The notes beneath the pieces are model-generated. The model did no database searches and was not told where the DNA came from. It saw nothing but the letters and a program-made list of their open reading frames with translations. This document shows positions 1-11,992 of a stretch of 64,000 bases of DNA, one piece after another (position 1 is the stretch's first letter; every line of letters starts with the position of its first letter). The stretch spans positions 1,240,001 through 1,304,000 of the forward strand of contig JALRMH010000001.1 in NCBI GenBank assembly GCA_026119935.1, read 5' to 3'. The stretch comes from Endothia cerciana. Lineage: Eukaryota; Ascomycota; Sordariomycetes; Diaporthales; Cryphonectriaceae. The translations under genes were made by a program, and so were the position numbers.

Positions 1-440
1 CAGGCCATGCATGCGCCTTCTCTCTCTCTCACACACACACATAATGTTTATCATTACAAAGGAAACAAGAATTGCCATCGCTGGTCCGGGGCAAGCGCCT
101 GTCGTGGATCAGTGTCGGCTGGGGTGGTGCAAAGCGCACCCCCGTATGGTGAAGAAGGGTTGAATTCTGTCGGAGCCGTTGAGGGTGGTCCGAGGATGTC
201 ACAGGGCCTCGAGGAAAGTTGTGAAGGAAGTATGCATTTTGATCGGTCGTTGCCGGCCAGGATAAGAACCGTCTTGAGGGGTTGCGAAAAAGTCGTCCAC
301 GAAGCCCTACTGCGCCAAAAAGAAAGAAAAAAAAAACGGAAAAAAGAAAAAAACGGAGAGGCCGAGCCGTGTCCAGGACTGGTTCCTGAGAGTAAGATGC
401 GGTTGGTTTTTGAGGGAGGAAATATGTTCGGCCGAACACT
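1..440. other. 3' flank of the ARL8-type gene; short microsatellite at its start
   Basis: There is no supported coding sequence here. A compound TC/AC microsatellite sits at about 16-42 and a purine-rich A tract at about 318-352. The stretch lies downstream of the minus-strand GTPase stop codon and probably contains its 3' UTR. Confidence 0.5.
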
Positions 441-1305
441 CTACCTGTTGTTGGCGAACTTCACCAGCCATTGGAGGACTGCGTCGAGGTTGGTCTCCTC
501 CTTGGCGCTGATGCCATAGCATGACACCTCGCGATGGTCTATGCTCTTGAGATCCATGGCGTCGATAAGCTCATCTACCGTCAACTTATTCGGCAGATCC
601 GACTTGTTACCCAGGACCAGAAGAGGGATGCCGTCCAGAGTTGGGCTACTCATCACGGAGTGAAGCTCTTCACGCGCCTGCGGGATCACGTCCGCGTCTG
701 CAATGTCCACTATGAAGACGATCGCATTGACACCACGGCAATATCTTTCCCACATTGTCCGGAACCGAGGCTGGCCGCCCAAGTCCCAACACTTCAGGGT
801 AACATGCCCCTGCTGCACCTTCTTCATGTTGAAGCCGACCGTGGGGATGGAGCTGCATTGCGACCTGGTCAGTTCGTGACACGAGACGACAGGATTGGGA
901 ACGTGCGACGGGGTTGGTGGAAGAAATGCCTGAGGTCGACGGGTCATGGGACATGGCAGTGCGCTTACTCGATGGTGAATTCTCCACCCTGTCGGGGTCA
1001 GGCGTCAGTACCAATGATCGAGTTCTACGGCGGAGGGGAGGCTCTTACCGACAATACCCTCAGCAGGGAGGTCTTGCCTGCGTTCTGGAGTCCGATCATG
1101 GTGACATCCATCTCGGTTGCCCTATCGGTACTAGTCAGCACCTTCGGACGGCGATAAGCATCGTCGTTATCGCTCCCAAGGGGTGACGGGGCGGGGGCGG
1201 CAAACTCGAGCGAGGGGCAGCTGGTACAGCTCGTGGGCCATGATGAGCTTACCAGAAAGTCCTGAGCAGCCAGTCGTACACCTTGCGAAAAAGGCCAGCC
1301 ATCAT
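441..1305 (-). CDS. ARL8: ARL8-type Arf-like small GTPase
   Basis: Four exons (1305-1253, 1121-1049, 988-969, 852-441) join in frame to give 185 aa, the usual ARL8 length. All introns are GT-AG. The P-loop GLQNAGKTS falls in exon 2. Switch I (SIPTVGFNMKKV) opens exon 4 and is followed by the WDLGGQPRFRTMWERYCRG switch II/interswitch block and the NKSDLP guanine-specificity motif. This block is diagnostic of ARL8 rather than ARF1. There is no Gly2, so no N-myristoylation; instead the N-terminus is a short hydrophobic amphipathic helix (MMAGLFRKVYDWLL), as known for ARL8. In the family it recruits effectors to lysosomal or vacuolar membranes and steers their transport. Exon 3 is only 20 nt. The start is the first of two adjacent ATGs. 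Confidence 0.9.
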
Positions 1306-2186
1306 GCCGGGCGGGATTCGCACGGTTGGAGTTGTGCCGAGTTGTGAGAAGGGCAAGAAAAGCCTAGGGGTGGACTGGGACTCGAGATGGAGACGCCAGG
1401 GCAGCTCTAGGCCAGGTGATGTAGAGCTTGTCCGAGGGAGGGACGGGAAGGGTGGGGTGAGATCTCAGCCACGGCCTCTTAAATACTTTTGCGCCCTGCC
1501 TTTCGTCTTCTCTTTTCCGCCCCGAGGGTACGTATAGTTTGAAACGCGCGGAGGGGACGAAGCGGTCGCAATTTCGCGGTCTGGGACGCTTCTGAGATTA
1601 TGTGTGATGGACCGGCAGCCGGGTCAGCCTCTCGTCGAGCATCGAGGATGTTGTGGTGGTATAGATGTGCCGCCCTCTCCTGCTTTGGGAGCACAAAACT
1701 CCACCTCGAATTATGGGGACACCAGATCGATGCCGGAATTTGGCGCGGCTAGGACGGAGGTTCTATTCGTCAGAGGAGTTGTCAGAATAGACGAGACGCT
1801 GAGGTAGACTTTAGACGAGGGATAGCAAATATAGACAGGCGCGTGCGCGAGGAAATTAGGCGCCTGCAAGCATCTTTCTTATACACGAGTTTGATACGAG
1901 GAAACGCAGAGAGACCGAACAAAAGTCCTTGCCGGGCCTGTCAGGAGGCGTAGAGTAGCAGCATCGTGATCGGACCGACGGGCTGTTGCACGAAAGCCCA
2001 CCGGGCAACACAGAAAAGGGTCCAGAGGAGCCAGCCCGCCGGCAAAGTCCTTCGGCGGGAAAGCATAGATTGGCCGTGCAGATCGGCCTGGCAAGGGCGG
2101 CTTTGGGGCTTGAGCGACCCGAGGGGCTGAGGAAGCGCAAGCCGAGAAGGATTCGGAGGCGTCTAGGTCGACGGCAGTGTAAGGCA

Positions 2187-2190
<4 letters not shown>

Positions 2191-2223
<33 letters not shown>
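2191..2223. repeat. CTG trinucleotide repeat, 11 units
   Basis: Eleven perfect CTG units are read directly on the plus strand (CAG on minus). They lie in non-coding sequence about 0.9 kb upstream of the ARL8 start. Confidence 0.95.
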
Positions 2224-2224
<1 letters not shown>

Positions 2225-3551
2225 AGGGACGGGGTGCAGGCGGCCACGGATGCTGTTCTCGAGCTCGGGGGAGCTGCCAAAGAGCTGCTGGGGTGGGGGG
2301 GTGGCCCTCATGGCTAAATGGAAATTGGCGGTTTGCCCAAGCGCGCGGCCCGGTAGCATGAGAAAAACGTTCCGAGATAATAAACGCACATCCTCTTACC
2401 TTGAATAAGAAGTCTACCCGGGGCTCGACCTGAGCCTCGTGTGTACTGTCGTGCCTGGTGGGAATCAGAGATCGAGAGGGAAGCGAACCCCAGAACAGGA
2501 GACGCAGTCAGTCAACGTCCAACGGCGGGGTCAGACAAACGGCCGAAGTGATTGGGCGGAGGGGTTGTCTCGGTGCAACCCCATGCTAGATCAGAGACAG
2601 AGAGCCCACTAATGACGGTGACATGAACTGCGCTCTCACCCTCCTCGGATGTCGTCACGAGAGGTGCAAGTCGAGCAGGAGATGTGGAGGAAAAGAGAGG
2701 ACAGAGACGACGGTGATGTCGAGAGGGCCTCGCTGGGGCCAAGGTTGGTCGGGTCGCAGAGCCTAGGGTAAGGCAAGGTAAGGTAAGGCATGAAGCATGT
2801 GCCATCCACTGCAGGATCATCAAGCACTCTAAACCGCACAGTGGTCGGCTGCGATGTCCCACACGGGTGCTAGGTGCTTGGTGCTAGAGCAAGGTGGGAG
2901 TATTGGGCTGCAAGTCTGTTTTGTGCTGCAGCTCGTCTGCAGGTGCAGAGGCAGCGAGCCATGGGAGCCTGTGGGAGCCGCCTGGCTGGTTGGCCGAGAG
3001 GACATCTCGGGACCAGCTACGAGGCCGCATTCATGGGCCTGGTTGGCGTTTTGGGCGGCTCGGCGATTCGCTATGACCTATGCTTGCATCTGCTCGCATC
3101 CTGGGAAGTCTCATGGCCTCCACCACTCCACTTTGCCGTCAATCAGGTACAGCACGCCATGGTTACCACGACACCATGTTGGAGTGAACCCCTTGCGGCC
3201 CTGGCGCGTGGGGTGCTCGCGAAACGTGTAGAAGACCTGGAGACTCGACGCAGGAACCAATCTCCTCGAGGGGAGTCTTTCTATCTCGACCTCGCATGCC
3301 TATCCTTTGAGCCTCTGGCCGTCGTCAAGTGCGGCTCTCGGCATGCAAAGGGGAAAGACTCTGGCAGAAGCCACCCGCTTCCGGTCCACGGCTTGAGCTG
3401 TCACCAAGGAATGGCACATGTCATGGATGGCGAGGCTTGGCCCGCTTCACCTGGAGCAGTGGGACGAGCATCAGATCAGCCACTCTGCAGATCCACTGCA
3501 GGTCTGACAGCTGGATATGCTCTCATTTGATGTGCTCTTCAATTGAGGAGT

Positions 3552-3593
3552 GCGCCGTTCTGAGGGCGCCGTTCTGAGGGCGCCGTTCTGAGG
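3552..3593. repeat. 14-bp tandem repeat, 3 copies
   Basis: Three perfect head-to-tail copies of gcgccgttctgagg are followed by a partial fourth (gcgg). They lie about 0.65 kb upstream of the RNA polymerase I subunit start. Confidence 0.9.
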
Positions 3594-4244
3594 GCGGTAA
3601 TATGAATCTCGTCGGCAGTGATTGTCATCTCAGCCACGACGCTTCGCAGCCGCCAGAGACCCCTGCGCTGCAGCAGCTTGCAATGAGCAACGCAACTGGG
3701 CGCTCTCTGAAAGAAGAATCTGCTGCTAAGATGGTCCAAATGAACAGGTGTAGCTGTGCTTCGATGTCATCGAGGTTGTGTGTATGCATTCTCGAAAGAG
3801 TCCTACGCTTCTGGAAGGTCGGCGGCAGCCTCCTCAAGGCACGGCTGGGCGGCTAGCGTCATCAGTGGGGGGAGGGAGGGTCTTATCGATAAGTGAATTA
3901 AAAAAAAAAAAAGAAGAAAAAAAAAAAGGTTGTTTTGCATTTCCGCTTCCCCTTTCTCGCCTCCTGTAGATGAAAATCCTGTATACAGCCTGCGAACTGC
4001 TCTCTTTGACCCAAGGACCTGACTCAAGACCCAGGAACAGAGAAGCGTGAGAAAGCAATGAGCATTCTCTGAGCAAGCGCATATCTTCGAGACCTGTCCC
4101 TCGTGTTGTGCCTTTGACAGCGGCCCAATGTCGGTCCCCCATCTACTTAAAGACCTTGCCAACCGCATCGCGTTCTGGTGCAGTGGCATCTAGCGTCAAC
4201 GGTCAAATGCTTGCTGACACTTCCTCCAGAATACACCCACCGCC

Positions 4245-7200
4245 ATGGCTCCAGCGAGGACGAGTACCGAGTGGGATCACCAATACAACACGTTACGCCG
4301 CGAGAACCTCTTCCGGAACCCTCCTACCGACCACAGTGCCTACCCTCTCCTCCAGATCGCCGTCAACCCCCACCTCGAGTCCTTCAATGCGCTTTTCCCT
4401 TCCGACGGGAGCAAAGGTCTCATAGACCATGGACTGGCAGATATCGGGACGAAGACCTTCTTCGACAGCCCTGACGGTTCCTTAGCAGGCGCCAGAAACA
4501 AGTTGACTGTCCGATACAAGAGCGTGTCACTGCAAAAGTCGCTCCTCCCGCCGAGCAACAAATTCGCCAAAAACCGAGAGATCTACCCGGCCGAGTGCAG
4601 AGAAAGGCATTCGACATATCGCGGTAAGCTCGCTGCGACGCTCGAGTACAGAATCAACGATGGGGATCCACACGAGTTCGTCCGAGAACTGGGCAACATG
4701 CCCATTATGGTCAAGGTATGGCTACACCTAGCCCTGTGTCTCTCTGCAGAGATCTGATAAATCACAGTCCAACAAATGCCACCTTGAGAACAATTCTCCA
4801 GCTTTGCTTGTACAGAGGAAAGAGGAGTCGGAAGAATTGGGCGGCTACTTCATCGTCAACGGAAACGAGAAGATCATCCGGTTGCTCATGATGAACAAGC
4901 GCAACTTCCCCCTCGCAATCAATCGTCCGAGTTTCACGAACCGAGGACAGGCATACACCCCCTACGGTATCATAATGCGATGTGTACGACCGGACGAAAC
5001 ATCCCAGACGAACGTCCTCCACTACCTAGAAGACGGAAATGTCACATTCCGCTTTTCATGGAGGAAGAACGAATACCTCGTGCCTGTCACGATGATATTG
5101 AAGGCACTGGTGGAGACAAACGACCGTGAGATCTTCGAAGGCCTGATCGGCCCGGCAGGTTCCAAGGGCACAGAAAACACCTTTCTGACGGACCGTGTGG
5201 AACTGCTTCTCCGGACGTACAAGGTGTACGGCCTGTACAGCAAGAGCAAGACCCGAGCTTATCTTGGAGAGAAATTCAGGGTTGTGCTAGGCGTTCCAGA
5301 CACCATGTCCCACTATGATGTGGGTACAGAATTCCTACGGCGGATCGTCCTTGTCCACCTAGGCAACGTGAATGTGACCGAGGAACAGGACGCCGACAAG
5401 TTCAAGATGCTTCTATTCATGATCCGAAAACTTTATGCGCTTGTTGCAGGTGACTGCGCGGTGGACAACCCTGATGCCGTGCAGAACCAAGAGATACTTC
5501 TCGGTGGTTTTCTGTATGGCCAGATCTTGAAGGAACGCCTCGAGGAGCTTTTGGCTGTGAATCTGAGGGCTTCATTCAGAGACTATTTCAGGAAAAAGCC
5601 CGCAAACAACTTTACATCCCAGGCGTTTGGAAAGGACTTCCCAGCTGCAATATTCCGGAGGACGACAGAGAACATCGGCCAGCTTCTGGAATATTTTCTC
5701 TCCACGGGCAACCTGCAGAGTCCATCTGGTCTGGATTTGCAGCAGGTCTCTGGCTTCACGGTCGTCGCGGAGAAGCTCAATTTCCTACGTTTCATCAGCC
5801 ATTTCCGTATGGTTCATCGTGGTAGCTTCTTTGCGCAGTTGAAAACGACGACGGTGCGAAAGCTGCTACCGGAATCATGGGGTTTCTTGTGCCCCGTTCA
5901 CACTCCCGATGGCTCGCCTTGTGGTCTGCTCAACCACCTTGCGCACAAGTGCAAGATCATGACCGACAGCGTCGATGCATCTGCTGTGCCTCAATTAGCC
6001 ATCGAGCTCGGTGTGGTCGAGACATCCTCGGCTGCTACTACCGAGAGTGTTCCGGTCCTGCTTGATGGCAAGATCATCGGCTGGTGTACACCGCAGGAGT
6101 CGAAGAGAATTGCGGACACCCTTAGGTACTGGAAAGTTGAAGGCTCCCACAACGTACCGAAACACCTCGAGATTGGCTACGTGCCAACGTCCAATGGAGG
6201 ATCATATCCCGGCATTTTCATGTCCTCCTCTCCTGCACGGATGGTGAGACCCGTCAAGTACCTTCCGTTGGAGAAGGAGGACTTCGTGGGACCGTACGAG
6301 CAACCTTACATGTCTATCGCCTGCGTCGATTCGGAGATCGCCTCCGGAGAATCGACACACGTCGAGTTTGATCCTACGAATATCCTATCCATTTTAGCTA
6401 ACATGACTCCCTTCTCCGATTTCAACCAATCTCCCCGAAACATGTACCAGTGCCAGATGGGTAAGCAGACAATGGGAACACCAGGAGCTGCCATCAGACA
6501 CCGAACGGACAACAAGATGTACCGATTGCAGACTGGACAGACGCCAATTGTGAGAGCGCCTCTTCACAACGCGTATGGTTTCGACAACTTCCCCAACGGC
6601 ACCAATGCAGTCGTCGCTGTCATCTCCTATACGGGCTATGATATGGACGACGCCATGATCATCAACAAGTCCGCACACGAGAGGGGTTTCGGTCACGGAA
6701 CTATCTACAAGACCAAGAAAATCAGCCTAAAGGACGACTCGAGAACTCGGTCGTTTACCACAATAGAGAAGATGTTTGGCTTTGCGCCAAACAGCTTGGC
6801 ACGCTCATGGCAGCGCGATTCTCTTGACTCGGATGGCATGCCGTACATTGGCCAGGAAATCAAGTCGGGGGATCTGATATGTGCATGGCACACTGTGTCA
6901 TCCGATGGCCGCGGTGGACTCGAGAACAAGGATGGTGTAACCCATTTCGAGAAGTACAAGGAGGATGAAGTCGCATATATTGAGGAGGTTCGCGTGATCG
7001 GGAGCGAGAGCGGCAATGAGCCAGCTCAGACGCTGTCCATCAAGTTCAGGATACCTCGGTCTCCCGTCATTGGTGACAAATTCTCCTCTAGACACGGCCA
7101 GAAGGGTGTGTGCTCCCAGAAATGGCCGTCAATTGACATGCCTTTCTCCGAGTCGGGCATCCAGCCCGACGTCATCATCAACCCCCACGCTTTCCCATCT

Positions 7201-8007
7201 CGTATGACAATCGGTATGTTCGTGGAGTCTCTTGCCGGCAAGGCCGGCGCTCTCCACGGGCTTGCCCAGGACTCGACGCCCTTCAAGTTCGACGAAGAGA
7301 ACACAGCTGCAGACTACTTCGGCCACCAGCTGATGAAGGCCGGCTACAATTTCCACGGCAACGAGCCTATGTACTCGGGCATCACGGGCGAGGAGTTCGC
7401 TGCAGATATCTACATCGGCGTCGTCTACTACCAGCGCTTACGTCACATGGTGAACGACAAATACCAGGTACGAACCACGGGGCCCGTCGTTCCGCTCACT
7501 GGCCAGCCCATCAAGGGCCGAAAGAAGGGCGGTGGCATCCGTGTTGGTGAAATGGAGCGAGATGCCCTCCTCGCCCATGGCACCGCCTTCCTCCTGCAGG
7601 ACCGCCTGCTCAACTGCTCCGACTACACCAAGACGTGGATTTGCCGCAAGTGCGGCTCGTTCCTGTCCGTACAGCCGACGGTTACGCCGTACGTCGGTAA
7701 AAAGAGGACGGTCGATACCGTCCGTTGCAGGAACTGCGCGCACCGTTTAGATGACGAGGTGGCGATGGAGGTGGATGGGGAGATCTGGGAGGACGGGCAG
7801 GGGAACCAGTGGGTTGGCGGCGAGGATGTCACGGTCATCGCTGTCCCTGGTGCGCTGAAGTATCTGGATGTGGAGCTCGCGGCCATGGGAGTGAAATTGA
7901 AGTATCACATTGATCCGGCGGATAAAGACCGGCCTGGGAGGACGATGAAGAGGACGGGATTGGATGAGTGGCAGAAGGGGGCGCAAGCGTTGGCGGTCTC
8001 CTCATGA
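4245..8007 (+). CDS. RPA135: DNA-directed RNA polymerase I, second-largest subunit
   Basis: Exon 1 is 4245-4715 and exon 2 is 4768-8007, separated by a 52-nt GT-AG intron (4716-4767). The product is 1236 aa, close to yeast RPA135 (about 1200). It shows the beta-subunit order: protrusion/lobe, fork (MVHRGSFFAQL, then WGFLCPVHTPDGSPCGLLNHL), hybrid-binding (SYTGYDMDDAMIINK), wall, and the catalytic-core GDKFSSRHGQKG block. A C-terminal zinc ribbon follows (CRKCGSFLS ... CRNCAHR). It pairs with RPA190 in the nucleolus to form the active centre that transcribes rDNA. The start is the ATG in a good context (accgccatggct) that begins the conserved Pol I N-terminus. Confidence 0.97.
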
Positions 8008-8623
8008 CCATCATAGACAGGGCTGTGAATCTGCATATCCAATGACCTACAAGCATGTTGCATTCTCACCACCCTCTCGATCCCCTCTCAATCCCCTCTC
8101 GATCCGTCTATGTTGTAGAGGTCACTCAGCATGTTACATACCCTGAAGCCGTACAGTTTCAAATTGCAAAGGGCCAATCGTCTCAACCTGGCATGCAGGT
8201 TTTCTTGAAAGGGGTTTCATGCTGACCAGCATTTGACGACCAGGTCTGCGTCTTTCACCTACCGGGTTGACATCCTTGCACGAACATCATCGACAACTCG
8301 AGACTCGGTTCTTCTGCACAGGGCCATCATCTGTCTGTATCAAACTAGACAGTAGCATCAGGAGAAGAAAACACCGAGACGCATGCCACCGCTTCAGGTC
8401 ACTCCCAGTCCATTGTTCGACAAGCTATCGAGACAGTCAATCTGTATGGGACTATAATACCGTCTTACCAAGTGCTCTACCTTTCGAGCAAGACGCCAGG
8501 CTTGAAGTGCTATGAAGGGCCACAGACTGTGCGTATCCGCAAAGCTAGCGTGCCATCGAAGCCTGAACGCGACGCAAGGGCCGAGAAGAAGCCTGTGGTT
8601 CCCGTCATGCGACCCAGCCTGCT
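8008..8623. other. Convergent intergenic region
   Basis: This lies between the 3' end of the Pol I gene and the 3' end of a minus-strand P450 gene. I see no coding sequence or RNA gene. A short direct repeat of tctcgatcccctctcaatcccctctcgatc character occurs at about 8075-8105. Confidence 0.4.
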
Positions 8624-10512
8624 CTAGAACTTCCGTTCGGTGAGCTGAACCAGCATAGGAGGCTTAACCCAAACATGCCAAACCAGCATATTCGTCTCCT
8701 CCCACTTCTTCAGCGCCTCCTTAGCCTCTTGGCTCTCATCAAAGGCCATATCGAAATGCCACAAAAGATTGCCCATAAGCAGGCGGGCCTCAAAGTAGGA
8801 CAGGTTCTTGCCGACGCAGGCCCTGACGCCCAGGCCAAACGGCTGCGAAGCATGCAGCTTGTCATTCCTGTACCTTTCGGCGCCCAGCCACCTCTCGGGC
8901 TCGAACTCTTCCGGGTCTGTGAAGTTGTCCGGATGACGCTCTGCCACCCACGGGGCGACGGCCACGGTGGTGCCAGCGGGAACAAAGTGGCCGTCAATAG
9001 TGGCGCCGGGGCCGGCAGGTGGAACAACACGGTGCTGGTTGCATGGTGCGGGTGAGACCAGGCGCAGCGCCTCGTGGACGGTGGCCTCGAGGTACTTAAG
9101 CTTGCCGACGCTGGCCCAGGTGATGTCCTCCTTGCTCTGGAAGGCGTCGCGGACCTCGGCCACGACGCGCTTGTAGACGTGCGGGTTTGCGATGATGAAG
9201 TAGGTCCAGCCCGCCAGCAGGCTGGCCGTGGTCTCGCTGCCGGCGCTGATGAACTGGACCATGTTCAGGATCAGCTCCGTGTCCGACAGGCGTGCCTTCC
9301 TCGTCTGATTGTTCTTAAGGATGTGGGCGATCATGTCCGGGTGCGATCGGTCTGGGTCCGCAATCCGGCGCAGTGTTTTATCGGTCGACTTGGCAAGGTG
9401 CTTCTGGCGCCAGATCTTCGGCTCGCTGGGGATGAGTGTCTTCACCATGAGTCTGTGGAGAAGCGTACCGACGCCTGCCACCTGCCCGAAGGCTTGCTCC
9501 CACGCGCCCGATTTGAAGATGTCGTTGATCGCTCTCGCCCACTGGGTCTCCTCGCCTTCGTCCAGACATCCAAAGGGCTCAGCGAAGACGACGTCGCCGA
9601 TCACATCAAAAGTCGCATATGTATCTGGTTTGCAGGCTATGCATTAGGCCTGCCCACAAGTATGTGATGTCTCCGCAGAAAGTCTAGTGCTCAAGAGAAC
9701 TTACACCAGTGGGAGAAATCGATCGCCTTCTTCTCGGCAGCAAACCTCCTCAACACACCCATAAACTTGTCCACATGGGTCTGCAGAATGTACTCCTGTG
9801 TCAGCAGCGCATCGTTGGTGAAGGTAGCACCGAGCGCGTTGCGCTGCCGCGTGTGTGTCTCAGGGGGCGCCAGGCTGACTCCCGTCTGACCATCCTTGGG
9901 TGACACGACTGCGAGCCAGGCCGGATCTTTCTGGAAGTTGAGGCCATTTTTCTACATCGCGGACTTGTCAGCAGGGACCCTTCCGCCACGCCCCCCAGAC
10001 AGCCTGGCTTACTTGAATGCCGTAAATGTCTTCCCACGCGTCTGCCCCGATAAAGCTAAGCTCATTGGGCCCTGTGCGCACAACCGGGCCTAGGCGGTCA
10101 TGTCATAAATTTAGCATCGCCGCTGCCAGGTCAAACGTGGAGCACACCGAGGTAGATGAGAACTAGGAGGAACGAACCATATTTCTTGTGCAACTCCTTG
10201 AAAGCCTGGGGCTGATTTCCCTTGTATACGAGATATGCTGCAGGTATAGAGGTTACGCTGTTGAGCAAAGGCCCTGGGAACTTGCGTAGTGGATGTAGAA
10301 GCCGTGCTTGAACGATGCGGGTGATCAAGCCCACGATGAGCTGTAGACGGTAGTTCAGTGTTTGTCTTCAGACTTTGTCAATGTTCCTGACATGGGAGGG
10401 AGCTTCTTCTCACCACGACTGCAATCGTCCCGGCCACCAAGGGCAGCCGAGTCATTGGCAACACCTGGTATTCGCCCAGGAACATAGGAGACGATGCGCT
10501 GAGACTATCCAT
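8624..10512 (-). CDS. Cytochrome P450 monooxygenase A (isotrichodermin C-15 hydroxylase / CYP65-like)
   Basis: Five exons (10512-10414, 10340-10178, 10089-10013, 9951-9705, 9624-8624) join in frame to 528 aa. An N-terminal hydrophobic anchor spans the exon 1/2 junction and is followed by the proline hinge RKFPGP. The I-helix oxygen motif AGSETT is near residue 323. The K-helix EALR is near 380, PERW near 438, and the heme loop FGLGVRACVG near 458 has its ligand Cys at about 465. All key residues are present, so it appears intact. It is expected to be an ER-anchored monooxygenase using a P450 reductase. Its neighbours are a second P450 and a BcABA3-like terpene synthase gene, which suggests a tailoring oxidation of a terpene; the substrate is inference. 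The intron 2 donor (gttcgt) is weak but required by conservation of the KKYGPVVRTGPNELSF block. Confidence 0.88.
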
Positions 10513-11992
10513 CTTGATGTCGAGAGAGGAATTCTGGTCAGCCTCGACTTGTTGCTCGAGCTGTTTGGGAAGTTGCTGTGGAAATGGGTAAAAGAAATCT
10601 GGTCCTTTAACAATTTATCGGAATATCTGTGCAAACATACAGTCAGATCAGCAAGCAGCACATGTATCTACACCGACCTTCCCCTTATAAGCATATGTAA
10701 TGATCAAAGTCAACGAGGATATATAAGCGAGCATCGCAAATTTATCGAACTATAGGAAACATATTCAAATGAAATTAACCCTTCTTTAAAACTCTGGTAT
10801 ATATTCTAATTATACATAAATCTAATACCATATTTGAATAAAGAAACCTTCATGTTAAACTGGAGTATACTTGTTTTTCTTCTACATGGTATAATAGCTT
10901 AACTGAGGCTTTGAGATTAATCATATTCAATAAAGAAAATCAGAAGGTCACGTATTGGGAGGACTCGCATACAAGAATGATCATAGGAGACGACCACTGT
11001 CTTACAAATTGAATAAAGTATAATCATGCACTGTGCACCCTCAAGACATCGATCGAAACCATATTACAGACTCGGAGTTAGTACTATCACCCACTTTCCC
11101 CACTAAATAGTAATCCGGGGAAGGTTATCCTGGGGAAGGACGTAGCGTTAACACATGTGTGCCCAATAGATCAACTTTCTTTGCAATCCTCCTGATAGGA
11201 AATCTCGGGAGATCTACATGTCAGAAAATCGGGCAATGCAAGAGGATTACATACCTTGGAAAATCAGTGGATGAGATGCGTCCTCCTGCAGATCAGCGTC
11301 GGCATTGCGTCGTGTTTAGTGGGAATCTACGGCAGTGGGGGAAGGTTGATCTATATATGGAGTATCTGTAAGTCCGTTTGGGGGCAGATCTTTCGAGCGA
11401 GCCAATCGTAGTGTATGCACCTGTATCAGTGGACAATGGATTACCCAGACAATCAGTACCAGGGATATCTGGTCGCTCTCTCGCCGTGTGGTCTGGGTCT
11501 GGCGATCGATCGCTGCATGTAGATCGAATCGTCCAAAAGTCGGTGGTGAGTTGGCACTTTCCCTACGCCAAGCGGTGCCCGTGAGAATCACGGAATCCTG
11601 TTCTCCAGTCATTGAGACTGTGACTCCTGGCAATTGGAGTGAAGAGTCAGACTCTCTGCAAAAGACTTAGCACAAGACCAGGTCGTATGCAACTGTATGG
11701 GTAGTTCTAACTCTGGCAGCAGCTAGAACCTTACCCATCTGGATAGTGTTTCAGACGCAGATAGTCTACAACAACGTCTATTTCCTCTACCAGCAATATC
11801 GCAATCTTGAACTTCAACATATGAGAAAGAAAATCAGTCTGTGGCAGTGAGTTTGAATACACCTGCGTGTAAAGCAAGACTATCCGCCTCGGAAAATCTT
11901 TTCGACATTATAAATCTATGCATCTCGTGCCGTATACATCGAATGCTCCTTAAGATATCAACGATATTGGACGGGGAGCCTGAGCCGCAAAT
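10513..11992. other. AT-rich spacer between the two P450 genes
   Basis: About 1.5 kb without a supported gene. The stretch from roughly 10,680 to 11,150 is strikingly AT-rich compared with the flanking exons (many ATA/TAT/TTAA runs). It carries the promoter of P450 A. No transposon open frame or terminal repeat was recognised. Confidence 0.5.

Larger units (their letters stand above)
1306..4244. other. Divergent intergenic spacer between ARL8 and RNA Pol I subunit genes
   Basis: No gene could be supported in about 2.9 kb. It should hold both divergent promoters. Visible structure includes 11 CTG units at 2191-2223, three tandem copies of a 14-bp unit at 3552-3593, and an A-rich run at about 3898-3928. 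Longer open frames across the CTG repeat are alanine- or glutamine-rich only because of the repeat and lack conserved motifs. Confidence 0.5.

Noticed and set aside
1856..2389. Long minus-strand open frames with poly-Ala or poly-Gln
   Set aside because: The length and composition come from the CTG repeat. There is no conserved motif, and two overlapping frames look equally open.
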